64,000 nucleotides of DNA. Origin: Telopea speciosissima. Lineage: Eukaryota; Streptophyta; Magnoliopsida; Proteales; Proteaceae. The notes below the pieces were generated by a model. It ran no database searches. It saw only the letters and a program-made list of their open reading frames with translations, and had not been told where the DNA came from. The stretch's first letter is position 1. Each line of letters begins with the position of its first letter. The stretch lies in the NCBI RefSeq assembly GCF_018873765.1, contig NC_057916.1, positions 33,517,501 through 33,581,500 on the forward strand. The letters are read 5' to 3'. Positions 34,593-46,500 of the stretch are shown in pieces. The position numbers and the translations under genes are program-made.

Positions 34593-37500
34593 AGTGGTAT
34601 CAGAGCCAGACCATACAGGATTAGAATCGATATTTTTTACTTTTAAAATCTTGATTGCTATTTTTGCAATCGTTCACTCTTTACGTGAAAGGGCTAATGC
34701 TGTATAACTTGAATGAACGCCATTACGGATCTGGGTTTTGAAAAAGAGAGAAAAAACATATAACAATAGTGAGAGTTTTTGATAATCCGGTCTCTGGTTT
34801 CTTACATCCACATTGGACCCATCATTACTCATGGGTGATCTAAGTATTTATTCTCCCAATTAAACAAGTGCTCCATTTAATAGTCAATAGAATTTTGGTC
34901 ATTGCCGCACCTTCAATCTGAACTTGTTAGGGTTCAAAATGTGTTTGGCATAATCTGAAAAGAAGTTTTTCGGTAATATTATGGTCAAAAATCGATTGTG
35001 GAGGGTTGTCGAGGGCTAGCAATGGCGTTGCGAGCAATGGTCGGGCTGTCGGTGGCCTGGTTAGCCGTTCCCAGTCACGAATTTAACAAAAAAAAAAAAA
35101 ACCTTAATCGACTTGTAGGCCCATCGACCTTCGATTATTCTGCCTTTTGACACCGGGGATGTCATCCCCAAGACATTGTAGACCTTCGCTGGAGTTTTGG
35201 AGCTGACTGTAGCCTGTATTGGCTGACCCATACGGCGGCAATGTTTAACTAGGGGTTTTCACCCTTCTGTTTGATTTTGGATCGGGGAAGAGGGGAATCT
35301 TTCACTCCCAATTCTATTCATTTATATATATAATAATAATTAAATTGAAAAATCAAAAGCAAGTTGTTCCCACGTAATGAAGTTTACCTTGAATAGACTT
35401 TTATACCAAGTTAAAAATAGAAGTGTTTGTCTTTTATTGAAAAAGCAAAAGGTATTTAATGTAAAAATGTTACTTTAAATAAGACCGTTTTGTTTTATTA
35501 AAATAATAATAATAATAAGGCAGTGACTCGTGTGATGCGGATCTGACCCGGTGACCTGACCAATTGACTCGAAAATGTGACTCGTCAATTCGACTCAAAC
35601 AAATAGAACCGAACCGGGTCAAACCGATTTGGGTGGACCATGGACCAAACCGAACTGAACCAAATAGACCGGATCGAGAGTGATATCACATGCCATCTTT
35701 GGGGCGGCTCGTGAGGGCACGTGGACCATCAATTTGATCTCTGGTTTGGACCATTGTGTCTATTTTTTTCAAGATCTACAATTTGGTACTTTGTTTCAGT
35801 ACTTTTGACACCTCTAGAGACCTGTTTTGAACGATTATGCTACTTTGAGCATATTTGGACTATTTTGGATTTTTCACTACCACTTGGACGATGAATGTAC
35901 ATATCACAACACATTATAGACGTTTAATGTGTTTATTTTCACATATATTGCTGCATATCAGGTTGAGGAATTATGAGAGGATAAATGGTGATCCACCAAA
36001 GTGGCCCATTGAATCCTTTTAAGGTTCTATGAAGGCAGCGGAATAGGTAACATTAGCCCAAAGGTGGTGTTGCCAAAGATTAACGAGGTGATGTGCACAT
36101 AGATTGGAAGGGATAGTAGTCTAAGGGTTCTAGTTGCCCAAAGGTGCTGGGATTCCGAAAAACTACTGATCTTTTCACGAAAAGGCAGTGTGTCCATCCA
36201 AAGATAGTATACTCAAAGAATTTGTGATGCGTGGCCTAAGGGTTTTCTTACCGCCCAAAGGTCGAAGAAAATATTTGAAAGTCATTGACATCTTGTGGTA
36301 TTTGCGATGCGATAAATTATTATGAAATTGAGGTACATAACCTAGGGGTTTTTCTATCACCCAAAGGTAGAGGGAGATTTTTGAAAGTTGTTGCTATCTC
36401 GCGGTACTTGCAGTATAATAGAGATGTGTGCATTTGACTCGAAAGTGTAAGAATGCAATATTGTGAAGAAGTATTGTTGATTGATATTTATCATCTAGAT
36501 TGCATATATACATGTATTTTGTGTGTTGATGATGATAAAGTATTGAACCACTGATTTTATGGTGATGTGTTGATACATGTTTGAATGATAAATGGATACG
36601 CGATGGTGAAAGAACATGTTGATTTGTATGATATAGAAACCTTGATATTATGATGTTGTGTTTCTATATGCTGATAGAAAGTTATGTTATTGACGAATGA
36701 TAACTTATTATGGTAGATGAAATAATAAGTGAATGATTATGGTAACTGACGATTAACCAACGTGCATAATGAACCATGAACGAAATAATTCATCAATAAG
36801 AATTGAAATGATGAAAGATTGTGTTAAAAATTAATTTGTAAACTTATAGGGTATAGCAGACCTTGAGCCATTTGACGGAAGCCACTTCGATGGTAACGAT
36901 TGAAAGTACATCAATAGTATGGAATGATGAAGCCAAACACTGAAATAAGATAAGAAATAATGAAGGAGAATGAATGAGTGAATTAAAAATCTCAAAGAAC
37001 ATATTAAAGAAATTGATGCACTTAACAAACCACGATTATGTCCTTGAAGGAATTGATATCTAATTATGCAAAAGAAAGAAAAGAAGAATATTGAGAATAG
37101 TGACTTAACTGAGAACAAAAAAGTAATCAGTTAGAGTAGTTTGATGGTTTTGATTATTTTATGCGGAATTTATGGTTTGAATTTTTACTTTCAAACTTGG
37201 CTGATTTGATTTGTTCGATTTTCTTAATCAGTGGGAGTACTTCATTACATGATTGATCTGTTTGTGGATTGAGAGTTCTTCTTTATTTGATTAATATGCT
37301 TGTTGAGTGGGAGAACTTGAAGGATATATGTTTCGTTTTGATTATAACACTTCTGCTTGATGTGATGAAGAGTACTTGCATGCATACATATGTTGATTGA
37401 TGTGTTGGAGGCCATTTTGGTCTAAGAATGTTCGATTGGTGACGAGCCAAGTCGTTCGGCTGTTTTAACCATGGATGTTCGATTGGTGATAAGTCAAGTC

Positions 37501-37854
37501 GTTTGATTACCAATGAATATGACGATGTTCAAAGGCAATCTATGAGCCGTACGATGCTCATGATACGTTTGAGGACCCACAAGGAATGATGACAATATTT
37601 ATGTGATCACAGATGTGTACGACATTCTTTATACAAAATTATCTCAAGGTGGTTCATATTAGTAAGTAAATCTTTGTTTGTAGCTGATCGACAGAAAGTG
37701 ATATACCGTATGTTGAGGTGTATTTTCTGTTGTTGCTCGACATCAATGTATTTGTTAACTAGATCAAGGTTTAGTAGCATTATAGATGTATTGAGATTCC
37801 ATGGCCACATCTGATAATGATGATCTTATAATTAATTTAGCCCAAGTGAGAGAT

Positions 37855-38349
37855 TGTTAAGAATTTTTCAAATGCTACGTGTAGGCTTAATTAATTATCG
37901 GATCGATCATTGATGGGGATCAAGAAATACAAAGGCTGACGTAGCTTGTTACTATTTTATTGAGATGGACCGAACCGGCCTGGTCCATTGTGGAAATGGG
38001 TTAGGGTTTGGGGAGTAATGGGTTAGGGTTTGGGGAGTATTATAAATACTAATGATGAGGGGTCCCTGCAGTCACTATTCTCTTTTCTCTTTTCTCCACA
38101 AGAAGGGAGCTGTGGGAGAGTTTAGGAGATTGTAGAAGATCCCCATCGCGGTTGTTCAAGATCATTCGAGGATTTGTAATCATTATCTGATGGATCTTAT
38201 TGTTCTTAGAAGTATTCGTATCTGTTCTTCACCAACATACGTGGGTGCCAGGTACACCTTATTTTTCCTGTTCTTTTTATTCAATCGTGTTCTAGATCTT
38301 TGTATGGGGATGGATTCGGGTTTGACAAAACCCATTGATTATTCTAACA
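37855..38349 (+). repeat. 3' LTR of the non-coding element
   Basis: This is the 495-bp terminal repeat. It contains a short internal duplication around GGGTTAGGGTTTGGGGAGTA that the 5' LTR lacks. Confidence 0.88.
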
Positions 38350-38955
38350 GAAAGTACTGTGGAGTTTTTTTGGTGGGATGTTTTGCCTTTGAAACACGCG
38401 TAAATGATCAAAAAGTTCATACTTAAAGCGCCAAAGGCACTAATTCCTGAAGAGCTCATTGAGATCTTCTTTTTTATATGTATTTCACCCTATGTTGATT
38501 CGTATCTCGAACCAAACCAGGTGAATTTCTAGAGGTAGTTTTGTACTTTCATGGGTTAAGGTTTTTTTTATATATTCTGGTTATCTTTTTGAGAGATGGG
38601 TGAGAGAGTTTGTATTTTCTTCAAAAAAATAGTGGATTTGGACTATTGCTCGACCGTGGATGTAGCTTTCCTTCGGATGTAGCCTTCCTTCTTAGGGGTG
38701 AACCACGTAAAATCGTTGTCTTGTGTGTTTGATTTCTTTTTCTCTTTATTTTCTTCTACAAAATTGACATTCTTCTGCATTGTTTTTCTATGAGGGAGGA
38801 CCTGAACTGAGAGAATGGTAGAAAATGGCAAACATATAGTGGGTGGTTTTGCAACTTGTCAACAAGAAGCCAAACGAGATTGGATCAGCTCCTTGTATGA
38901 TTGAAGGCTAAACGTGTTCTTCTGTTTCATAAATGCCCTTCCATACTGCCTTTAA

Positions 38956-39079
38956 GGCTATATTTGGAAGCCAAGAAAAAATTTTAATGACACAATGATT
39001 GATTTATGCATCTCTCTATCTCCTCAAATTCAAATTTTTTGATTTTCTTCTTTTCTTTTCTTGGCATCCAACCATAGCC
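38956..39079. mobile_element. Tourist-like MITE (PIF/Harbinger type)
   Basis: Terminal inverted repeats GGCTATATTTGGAAGCCAAG and, as the complement of the right end, GGCTATGGTTGGATGCCAAG flank an AT-rich core. The 3-bp TAA at 38953-38955 and 39080-39082 is the target duplication expected for PIF/Harbinger elements. The element is 124 bp and has no coding capacity. Confidence 0.8.
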
Positions 39080-39330
39080 TAAGAGCGTTAGAAGGCCATT
39101 TGGGGGGAGGGGGGAAGGGGGAAAGGACACTTGTCACGAAATTGTATGTTAGAAGTTGTTATTCTTCACGTAATGATGTCATTTAAAAAACTTAAATCCA
39201 ATTGGCAAATTATTCACCTAAATTGTTTCCCCAATTTGAAATGTCCTATTTAGTATGTTATTGAAATGTTATATTTAGTATGTTATTTCCCCAATCCATA
39301 ATTGTCCACTCCGATTCGCGGGCGAATTTT

Positions 39331-39495
39331 TATCCTCTACGATTCTCTGTCCAGTACAATTTCCTACATTCTTTAATAAGAGGGGGGTGGACCCCACCCA
39401 GGCAGAGTGTTCGGTCAGGGGGTGGAATGGTCATTTTGCCTTCCTTGTTACATATTATAGGGAATTGTACCGGACAGGAAACCGTAGGCAATAAA
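39331..39495. repeat. Foldback MITE-like element
   Basis: The left arm (TATCCTCTACGATTCTCTGT, CCAGTACAATTTCC) pairs with the complement of 39460-39495 (CTACGGTTTCCTGTCCGGTA, CAATTCCC). The centre holds a GGGTGGACCCCACCC palindrome. A partly similar stretch with GAGTGGACCCC follows at 39525-39600. The arms resemble those at 33615-33765. Confidence 0.6.
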
Positions 39496-40511
39496 GGTCC
39501 ATTCGTGGGCACCTTCAATTCCTTCAATTCCTCTAATAGGGGGGGGGGGGGGGAGTGGACCCCATCTTGAGCAGTGTTTTTGGGCAAGGGGTAGGGTGGT
39601 CATTTCTGCACCCATGTTTTGGCTTTGCTGTACATATGTGCAGATACATGTCAGGTCAATAGCAAAGTGTAATTAATCTACATGTACATAGAGAGAAACC
39701 TTTTTTTAATTTTTGATTTTTTTGAAAGGAAAAAAGAAGGCTATCAGGCTACATGACATTTGCATCCAAACATAGGAAGGGAGAAATGACCGCCTTGCTC
39801 TCCCATGAAATAAAAAAGGGAGTGAGCTCCCTACTCTATGTGAGTAAAGTTTTGGATGAATAATTGAACCTTCTTTAGAATATGATAAAAGGGGTAGGGG
39901 CTTTTACGACATATCACCCTCTCATATGAATCAAGTGATATGTAGAGGGGTGTGTCTCATTTTTTGAGCCGGCGTTGTACAAAATCTTTTTCCAATAAAA
40001 AATCTTACACGGTGTTGGCTGCTTAGTGAGCTCTCAATTGACCCCGCACTAGTGCAAGCCACGCATCCTGACAGCAATCCGTCTCCCTTTCTTAAAAAAT
40101 GATAAAACACACGGGTTTGTGAATAGATCTTCTCGATCACATCAGAGGAACAACCCATGCCTTTACGTCGCGTCAATTCTCACCGGATCGCCACGCGTCA
40201 AAGTTGCCGTTAGTTTCTTCTAAACTAAAACAAAGTAAAATCCGTTAAAACTGGAAGAGTGAGCTCTGCAACTCTTTCGACGAGCATCGCAACCTTCCTT
40301 CGAATCCACTCCAAGAAAATTTCTTTTCCTTTTTCGCCTTTGCTGTATTCGAAAACAGAAACCCACAGAACTTTTGCTTGTTCACAGTCACTCTTCTATA
40401 GGACTCTCAACTCTCATATCTCACCATTACCTCTTCTTCTTCGGTTCTTCCTCGTCTCATATTTTGCCTCTAAATTGTCCTGTACTCAACTCCTCCACCG
40501 AACTGGCATTC

Positions 40512-43500
40512 ATGGCGGGCCGTCTCAGCGTGTACGCACACATGAACCCACGCGCCACTCTCAATGGTCCTCCTCCTTACAAGAAAAACCTCTTCTTTGC
40601 TTTTATAGCTGTGCGATCCCAGCTACTAGCTAGAGGAACAATGAGAATACGGCGAAGTGGAAGTTCAGTAATTAGGGCTTCCAATGTCGGCGATTCTTAT
40701 CTCGACATGTGGAAAAGAGCAAAGGATCAAGAGAGGAAGACGAATGAGTTTGGGAGTATTGTTCAGAACTCTCCTGTTAGCGGAAATGATGATGTTGTTG
40801 ATAGTGAGGAGAGTCCAGAAGCACTTGAGAGGAAGATTCAACAGTTCAACAAGCTTCAGGAGATTCCCAAAGAAGAGAGAGACCGAGTTCAACGGATGCA
40901 AGTCATTGACCGTGCTTCCGCTGCCATTGCCGCCGCTCGAGCTCTTCTTAAGGAGAGTCCTCCACTGCTCAAAGCAGATTCTTCTGTTGATTCAGTCTCC
41001 TCTGAAGTTGATTTATCCAAAACTGGGAATAATGGGGCAACAGAGAGTATTCATCTACAAGGTATTTTTAAATGCACTAAAATATTTTAATTTTAGCGTT
41101 TTAGTGAATGGTGTAGTGGGTCGCTAACAGTGTAAAATGTGTACTGAGAATAAGTTAGAGAAGATCAACGGGTAGATGGACTGTTACCCAAGTCTTTGTA
41201 TTTTGAACTAGAAGACAGGTCGCAGCTTCCAGTAATGCTCTGCATCCTTAGGAACTTGGAACAACAGTTGACTGGAAGGTAGCTAACTATGCTGCTTATG
41301 TGCTATGTATAACTGTCTCACTACTGATTGGGGCCAGTTTAAAATGTCAGTCATGATGCAGCTTTCAAATCTCATGGGTTTTGAAATTTCGTCATCAATC
41401 TAGGTCCCCTTCTGTATGTGGTTGTTCATGCCCTTTTGTATATGAAAAATAACAGAATGGCATGGTGGAATAGGATTCATGAAGTTGACACCAAATAATT
41501 GTTTTAAGACATAACAGAAATCATAAGATGATAGTTTTGTGCCAAATTGCTTTAGGAATGGAAAGAGTTGAACCCTATCTCTGGATTTGTATGTCCTTAA
41601 ATGCTCTTTCTTACCCAGATAAAAATATGGCATCAGTCAGAGCTAGTATTGAATTGGCACCAAAGACAATAATAACATTGTGCAATTTGATAATGATTGT
41701 ACTGTTTCACTACCTTTATGACTCTCCTAATAGGGGCCATGCTTCTACAGTTACCTTCTATGAGATCTTATAAACTTAATTAGAAATCCCACTCCCCCCC
41801 CCCCCCCCACCCTCCCCCAACCAAAAAGAAAAAAAAGGTACCCTCATCAACTCACACCATTGCCTCCTCAATCTTGTAATAAATTGATTGTTAAGTTATT
41901 CCATTCTAAATTCTATGATACATGGTTCTGATTCTGATGCTGATACTTCTAGGATACATGTTTATCATTTCTTTTTGTGCTATCTATTATACTCATATCT
42001 ATAGACTTTCCTTATTTTCTCTTTGTATTAGAAACTTAGTTAGAAGTTGGCATTATATAAGTACTTAAGAAGAGATTTAGCTTAACAAACTAAATTTAAA
42101 AGAATAACAACAATGCATTGGATTAGAAAATCGTGACCATGTCTTGTCTGCAATTTTCTGAGAAGTGAAGAGTTGTGCCCCTGTTTTCTCTATCTATGTA
42201 TCTGTGTCTGTGTGTCCCAGGCTAAATGATACAATCTCTCATTGTCTACAACTGTCCTTTAGTGCATTATGCAAAAACTCAATGTAGTGGAAATGTAGTT
42301 TCTTCACGTAAAGTAGCCATAAGGAAACACCTTTGAAGAACTTAGAAAGAGGGCATCCTCATAACTCAGAAAATGTTAGACATCAGCATAAAGTATGCTA
42401 TCAATAGTAGATGGAGTAGAAGGATTTATCAATACTAGCTTATTTATCCAGGTCTTGATTTGCATAGGCAGTGGAAGCTTCAATCAGTGTTAACGGAAAC
42501 AATTGATTTTGTCTACAAGCACTCACAGATTCATATCCATCATCAATAATTGATTTTTTTTATGTTAAAATGTGTATCGACTGTAGCGTAGGATCATGTC
42601 TAAGTGTTTTAGTTAGTTTATGTTTTATCTTTATCTTTCCTGTTGTAATTAGACTTTAGGCTTATTAGCTAAGAAGAGTGTTATTTCTAGTATGTATTAG
42701 GTCTTTGACTCTTAGTTGTTATACTACTAAGAGTTTATTCAGATTAATATAAATAAGTGTGGCTGGTGCGATAGAACATATAGTCTATTCACAGCTCTCT
42801 TCCTCATCTCAGTTTCTCTTCACTTTCAAATCTGATTTTGAAAGTCTAAGAAGTTCTTGCTCGAGGGTTGTAGCACCCTATGCTGCCTAACTTCCATCGA
42901 CAGCTGACATGAAGAAAAACGAGGGTGCCCTTACATCTATTGTGCCTTCTATGGAGATTTATCTACAGGAATCAAGTTTTATGGCTGCCGTTATCAAGTT
43001 CTGAAACTGTATTCTGGCAGCATCGATTTTTGAAATTAATTTCAATCCAGCCAGCAGATTTCTTTCTATCTTTCAGGGACTTATTCATCTACTTGGTAAG
43101 GCTACTCGATCCAGATTTGAAGCTGTTCTGATCACCTGATATGTACTATTAGAAATCTCCAAACAAGGTCTACAATACTCTGTTTTCAAGGGGTTTTTTT
43201 TTTTCAGATTGATTTCCTCTATCGTTTATGATCTGACCAGAAGATCTATCTCAGTTTTAAGGGTTTATTACCGCTTTCTTGAAGGCCACTCGATCCTAGT
43301 TTGGGGTCCATCTGAACCCTGGATCTTATTTTATTGCAAATCACCCAATTCTGGGTTTATTTACTTCAGATTTGCAGTTTTTGGGCTGCGGTTTATATCA
43401 GTTCTCTCTATATCATTGAATGTTTGTAGGGGGTTTTTATTCCCTACCACTGATCTGGTCTTCAAATTTCCACCCTTGGAGATCCATCTAATGTTGACTT

Positions 43501-46500
43501 GCACTTCTTTGAAGAATACTTCATGCAAGGCAGATTTTTTTTTTTGTTTTATTGTTTTATCTCTGTTGATTCATATAGTACATGATGGCTGATCCCAAAT
43601 CTACTTTGGACACTGTGAATGTCCAGATCACTACTATCAAAATCACTAGAGTTTCCAATTATTTGTTATGGGCTCAGGCAATTACGGTTTACATTAATGC
43701 TAAAGGAAGTTGAAGTACCTCCAATCTGACCCTCCTACTGCTGATTCCAAAGAAACCACTGATGTCAAAGCATATACGACTATATATGTGAGAATGACAC
43801 CCTCTTTATATGGCTATGGAACAGTATGGATCCCGTTATCGCAGCCAATGTCATGTTCCACACCACTATCAAAGGCATTTGGAATGATTTGAAGCAAATC
43901 TTCTCCCGAGAGAAGAATATATCACATATGATGATTTATATGATAAAATTTTGAACTACTAGCAGGGGAACAGGTTTTTGAATGAGTACTTTGGTGCCTT
44001 TAAGGGCATGACAAAGGTGATCAATATGCATCAAACTCTCACCACCAATCTGGAACAATTGAAAATTCAGTGGGAAGAGTTTAATGTTGCAAAGTTTATG
44101 GCCGGATTAAATTCAAAATATTAGTTAGTTAAGAGCCAATTGCTTGCTTGGGAGAAGGTGCCTTTACTTAATGAGCCCCTAGCACGTCTTCAATGTATCG
44201 TTACACCTTCCCGACCTGATACCTTTCCTAAAGACAATTCTGTATTTGTTGTTGGCCGTGGCTGAGGCTCTAATTTCTTTGGGAGAGGGCGTGGCTCATA
44301 GAAATGTTGGGCCGTAATGGTCACAATACTGGTGGACAACAGAGTGACCGACCTGTCAGATAGTATTCCTTTTTGTGGCAAGTTAAATCATACCATTGAT
44401 ACCTAATGGGCCAAACATGGTCGACTAGATTAGGCTCCACAATCAACCAATATTGTTGTGCTTGATAATAATTCTAAGAAGGTGTCCTTTGACGACACCA
44501 ATGTTGCATCCTCATCTGGAGATCCATCATCAAGTTCAGTGTCTCATGATGACTACAGTCAAATACTAAAGCTTTTCCAAAACCTTCAGTCATCCACTGA
44601 CTCTTCCTCATCCACAGTTACCCTAACATGAAATATCTGACTTTTGCTCTGCGCATGGTATGATACATCAAACTAGTTGTTGTTATACTCCTTAATAGAA
44701 TGATGTTTTTGAATGGAAAAACTTGCATTTGTTGGAGCCTGGAGGTTGCCCGTTCCTTGATGTTTCACATGTATGTTCCCAAAAACTTTTGAAGTGATGC
44801 AATTCTTATTGCTTGCTACTTAATAAACATATGCCATATGTTGCTCTTAGTAATCAATCTCCGTTTTTAGTTGTTTTTCTTGATGTTATCAGTTTAGTTT
44901 GCATCCACTGGTGTTTGGTTGTGTATGCTTTGTTCACAACCTTTCCCTGGAATTGACAAATTATCTCTACGTGCTACCAAGTGTGTTTCTTGGCTATGCT
45001 CGCACTCAGAAGGGGTTACAATCGTTATGATCCCATTATCCGTCAATACTTCGTCTGTGCTGATGTTACTTGCTTTGAATCTACACCATACTTCTTTACT
45101 GAGTGCCATTAGATGGATGCTGATGTTTTAACGTCTCCACCAATTACAACCATTATTTCCCTTATTGACTCTCCTTCTGAGAGTGCTCCAACTAAGTAGT
45201 TGCAGGTCTACAACCGCTACTCTAAGTCAACTTCAACGACCCAAGCTGCTCCTTTGCAAAAACTCTCTACTTCATCAAACTTCTTGCTTGGGGATCTTCC
45301 ATCTCCTGACTTGCCAATTGCTCTTCGTAAAGGTACTCGTACTTGTACTCAATAGCCTTAGATTGCTTATCCTGTTTCTCAATTTATTATTGTGTCTCAC
45401 CTTCCACCTTTACTTTGCAACTTTGCCTTGTCTTTATCTATTTTGTCTGTACCTACTAAATATCAGGAAGCCTTGTTGCATCCTAATTCGAAACGTGCTA
45501 TGGATGTTGAGATGGATGCTCTGTTGGATCGTCAGATTTGGACTCTTACTAACTTACCTTCAGGGAAGGAGCTTGTGAGGTGTCGTTGGGTGTACACAAT
45601 TAAATATTTTCCAAATGGTTCAGTTAAGCGACTCAAAGCTTGTTTGGTTACCAAAGGCTTTACTCCGACGTATGGTGTTGACTATTTTGAGACCTTATCT
45701 CTAGTGATGCATCTTAGATTTGTTCGAGTACTTGTCTCTGTGGCTATGAATCTTGATGGGCATCTGTTTCAACTAGATATTAAAAGTGCTACTCTTTATG
45801 CTGATCTTGAGGAAGAGGTTTATATGGAACAAGGTCCGAGGAATGTTGCTCAGGGGGAGTGTATCGAAGGTATGCCGTCTTCACAATTCTATATATGAGT
45901 TGAAACAGCCTCCTCATGCCTGATTTGACAAGTTTAGTAAATTTATTAGTGGTTATGGGTTTACTCAGTGCTTCTTTGATCACTTTGTGTTCGTTTGTCA
46001 TTAGGGGGATACGTTGACGATATCATAATTTCAGGAAATGACTCTTCTAGCAATGAAGAGGTCAAGGAATATCTCCATCAAAAATTTTCAGATGAAGGAC
46101 TTAAGGGTGCTCATATTTTTTGGGGATTAAAGTCGTTCGTTGCAAGAAAGGTGTTAGTCTCAGAGGAAATGTGTTCTAGATCTTTTATCTAAGATTGGTA
46201 TGTTGTGTTTTAAGCCTGTTGATAGCCTAATGGATCCAAATCTGAAACTTGGTGTGTGTGATGACAAAGAGTTTGTGGCTAAACATCAGCATATAAGACT
46301 AGTTGGGAAATTTGTTTATTTAACTATTACCCGTCCTGATATTTCCTTTGTCGTTGGAGTCATTATTCATTTTATGGAGAGTCTTAAACATGCTCATTAG
46401 GCTTGTCGCATTTTGAGATATCTTAAAGGTGCTCCTAGTAAAAAAATTTATCGTCGTCATGGTCACACAGATATTATGGGTTACCCTAATGCTGACTGGG

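Larger units (their letters stand above)
34127..38349 (+). mobile_element. Non-coding LTR retrotransposon (LARD-like, fossil)
   Basis: LTRs of 466 bp (34127-34592) and 495 bp (37855-38349) begin TGTTA and end in CA, and a perfect 5-bp target duplication GAAAG lies at 34122-34126 and 38350-38354. The primer site TGGTATCAGAGCC follows the 5' LTR by two bases, and a purine-rich tract precedes the 3' LTR. The 3.26-kb interior has no recognisable gag or pol, so it is a large non-autonomous derivative. The 3' LTR is longer partly because a short segment (about 23 bp near 38000) is duplicated. The LTRs differ at roughly 8% in the first 175 bases, mostly by transitions, so the insertion is old. Degenerate repeats around CCCAAAGGT occur at 36040-36430. 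Confidence 0.9.
38355..40258. other. Intergenic and LESV upstream region
   Basis: It contains a Tourist-like MITE (38956-39079), a foldback (39331-39495) with G runs nearby at 39540-39553, and otherwise unassigned sequence. 40100-40258 is the likely proximal promoter of LESV; no clear TATA box was seen. Confidence 0.5.

Noticed and set aside
40374-40511. N-terminal extension of LESV reading in frame upstream of 40512
   Set aside because: It would start from TTG. The ATG at 40512 already gives a normal transit peptide and the expected length.
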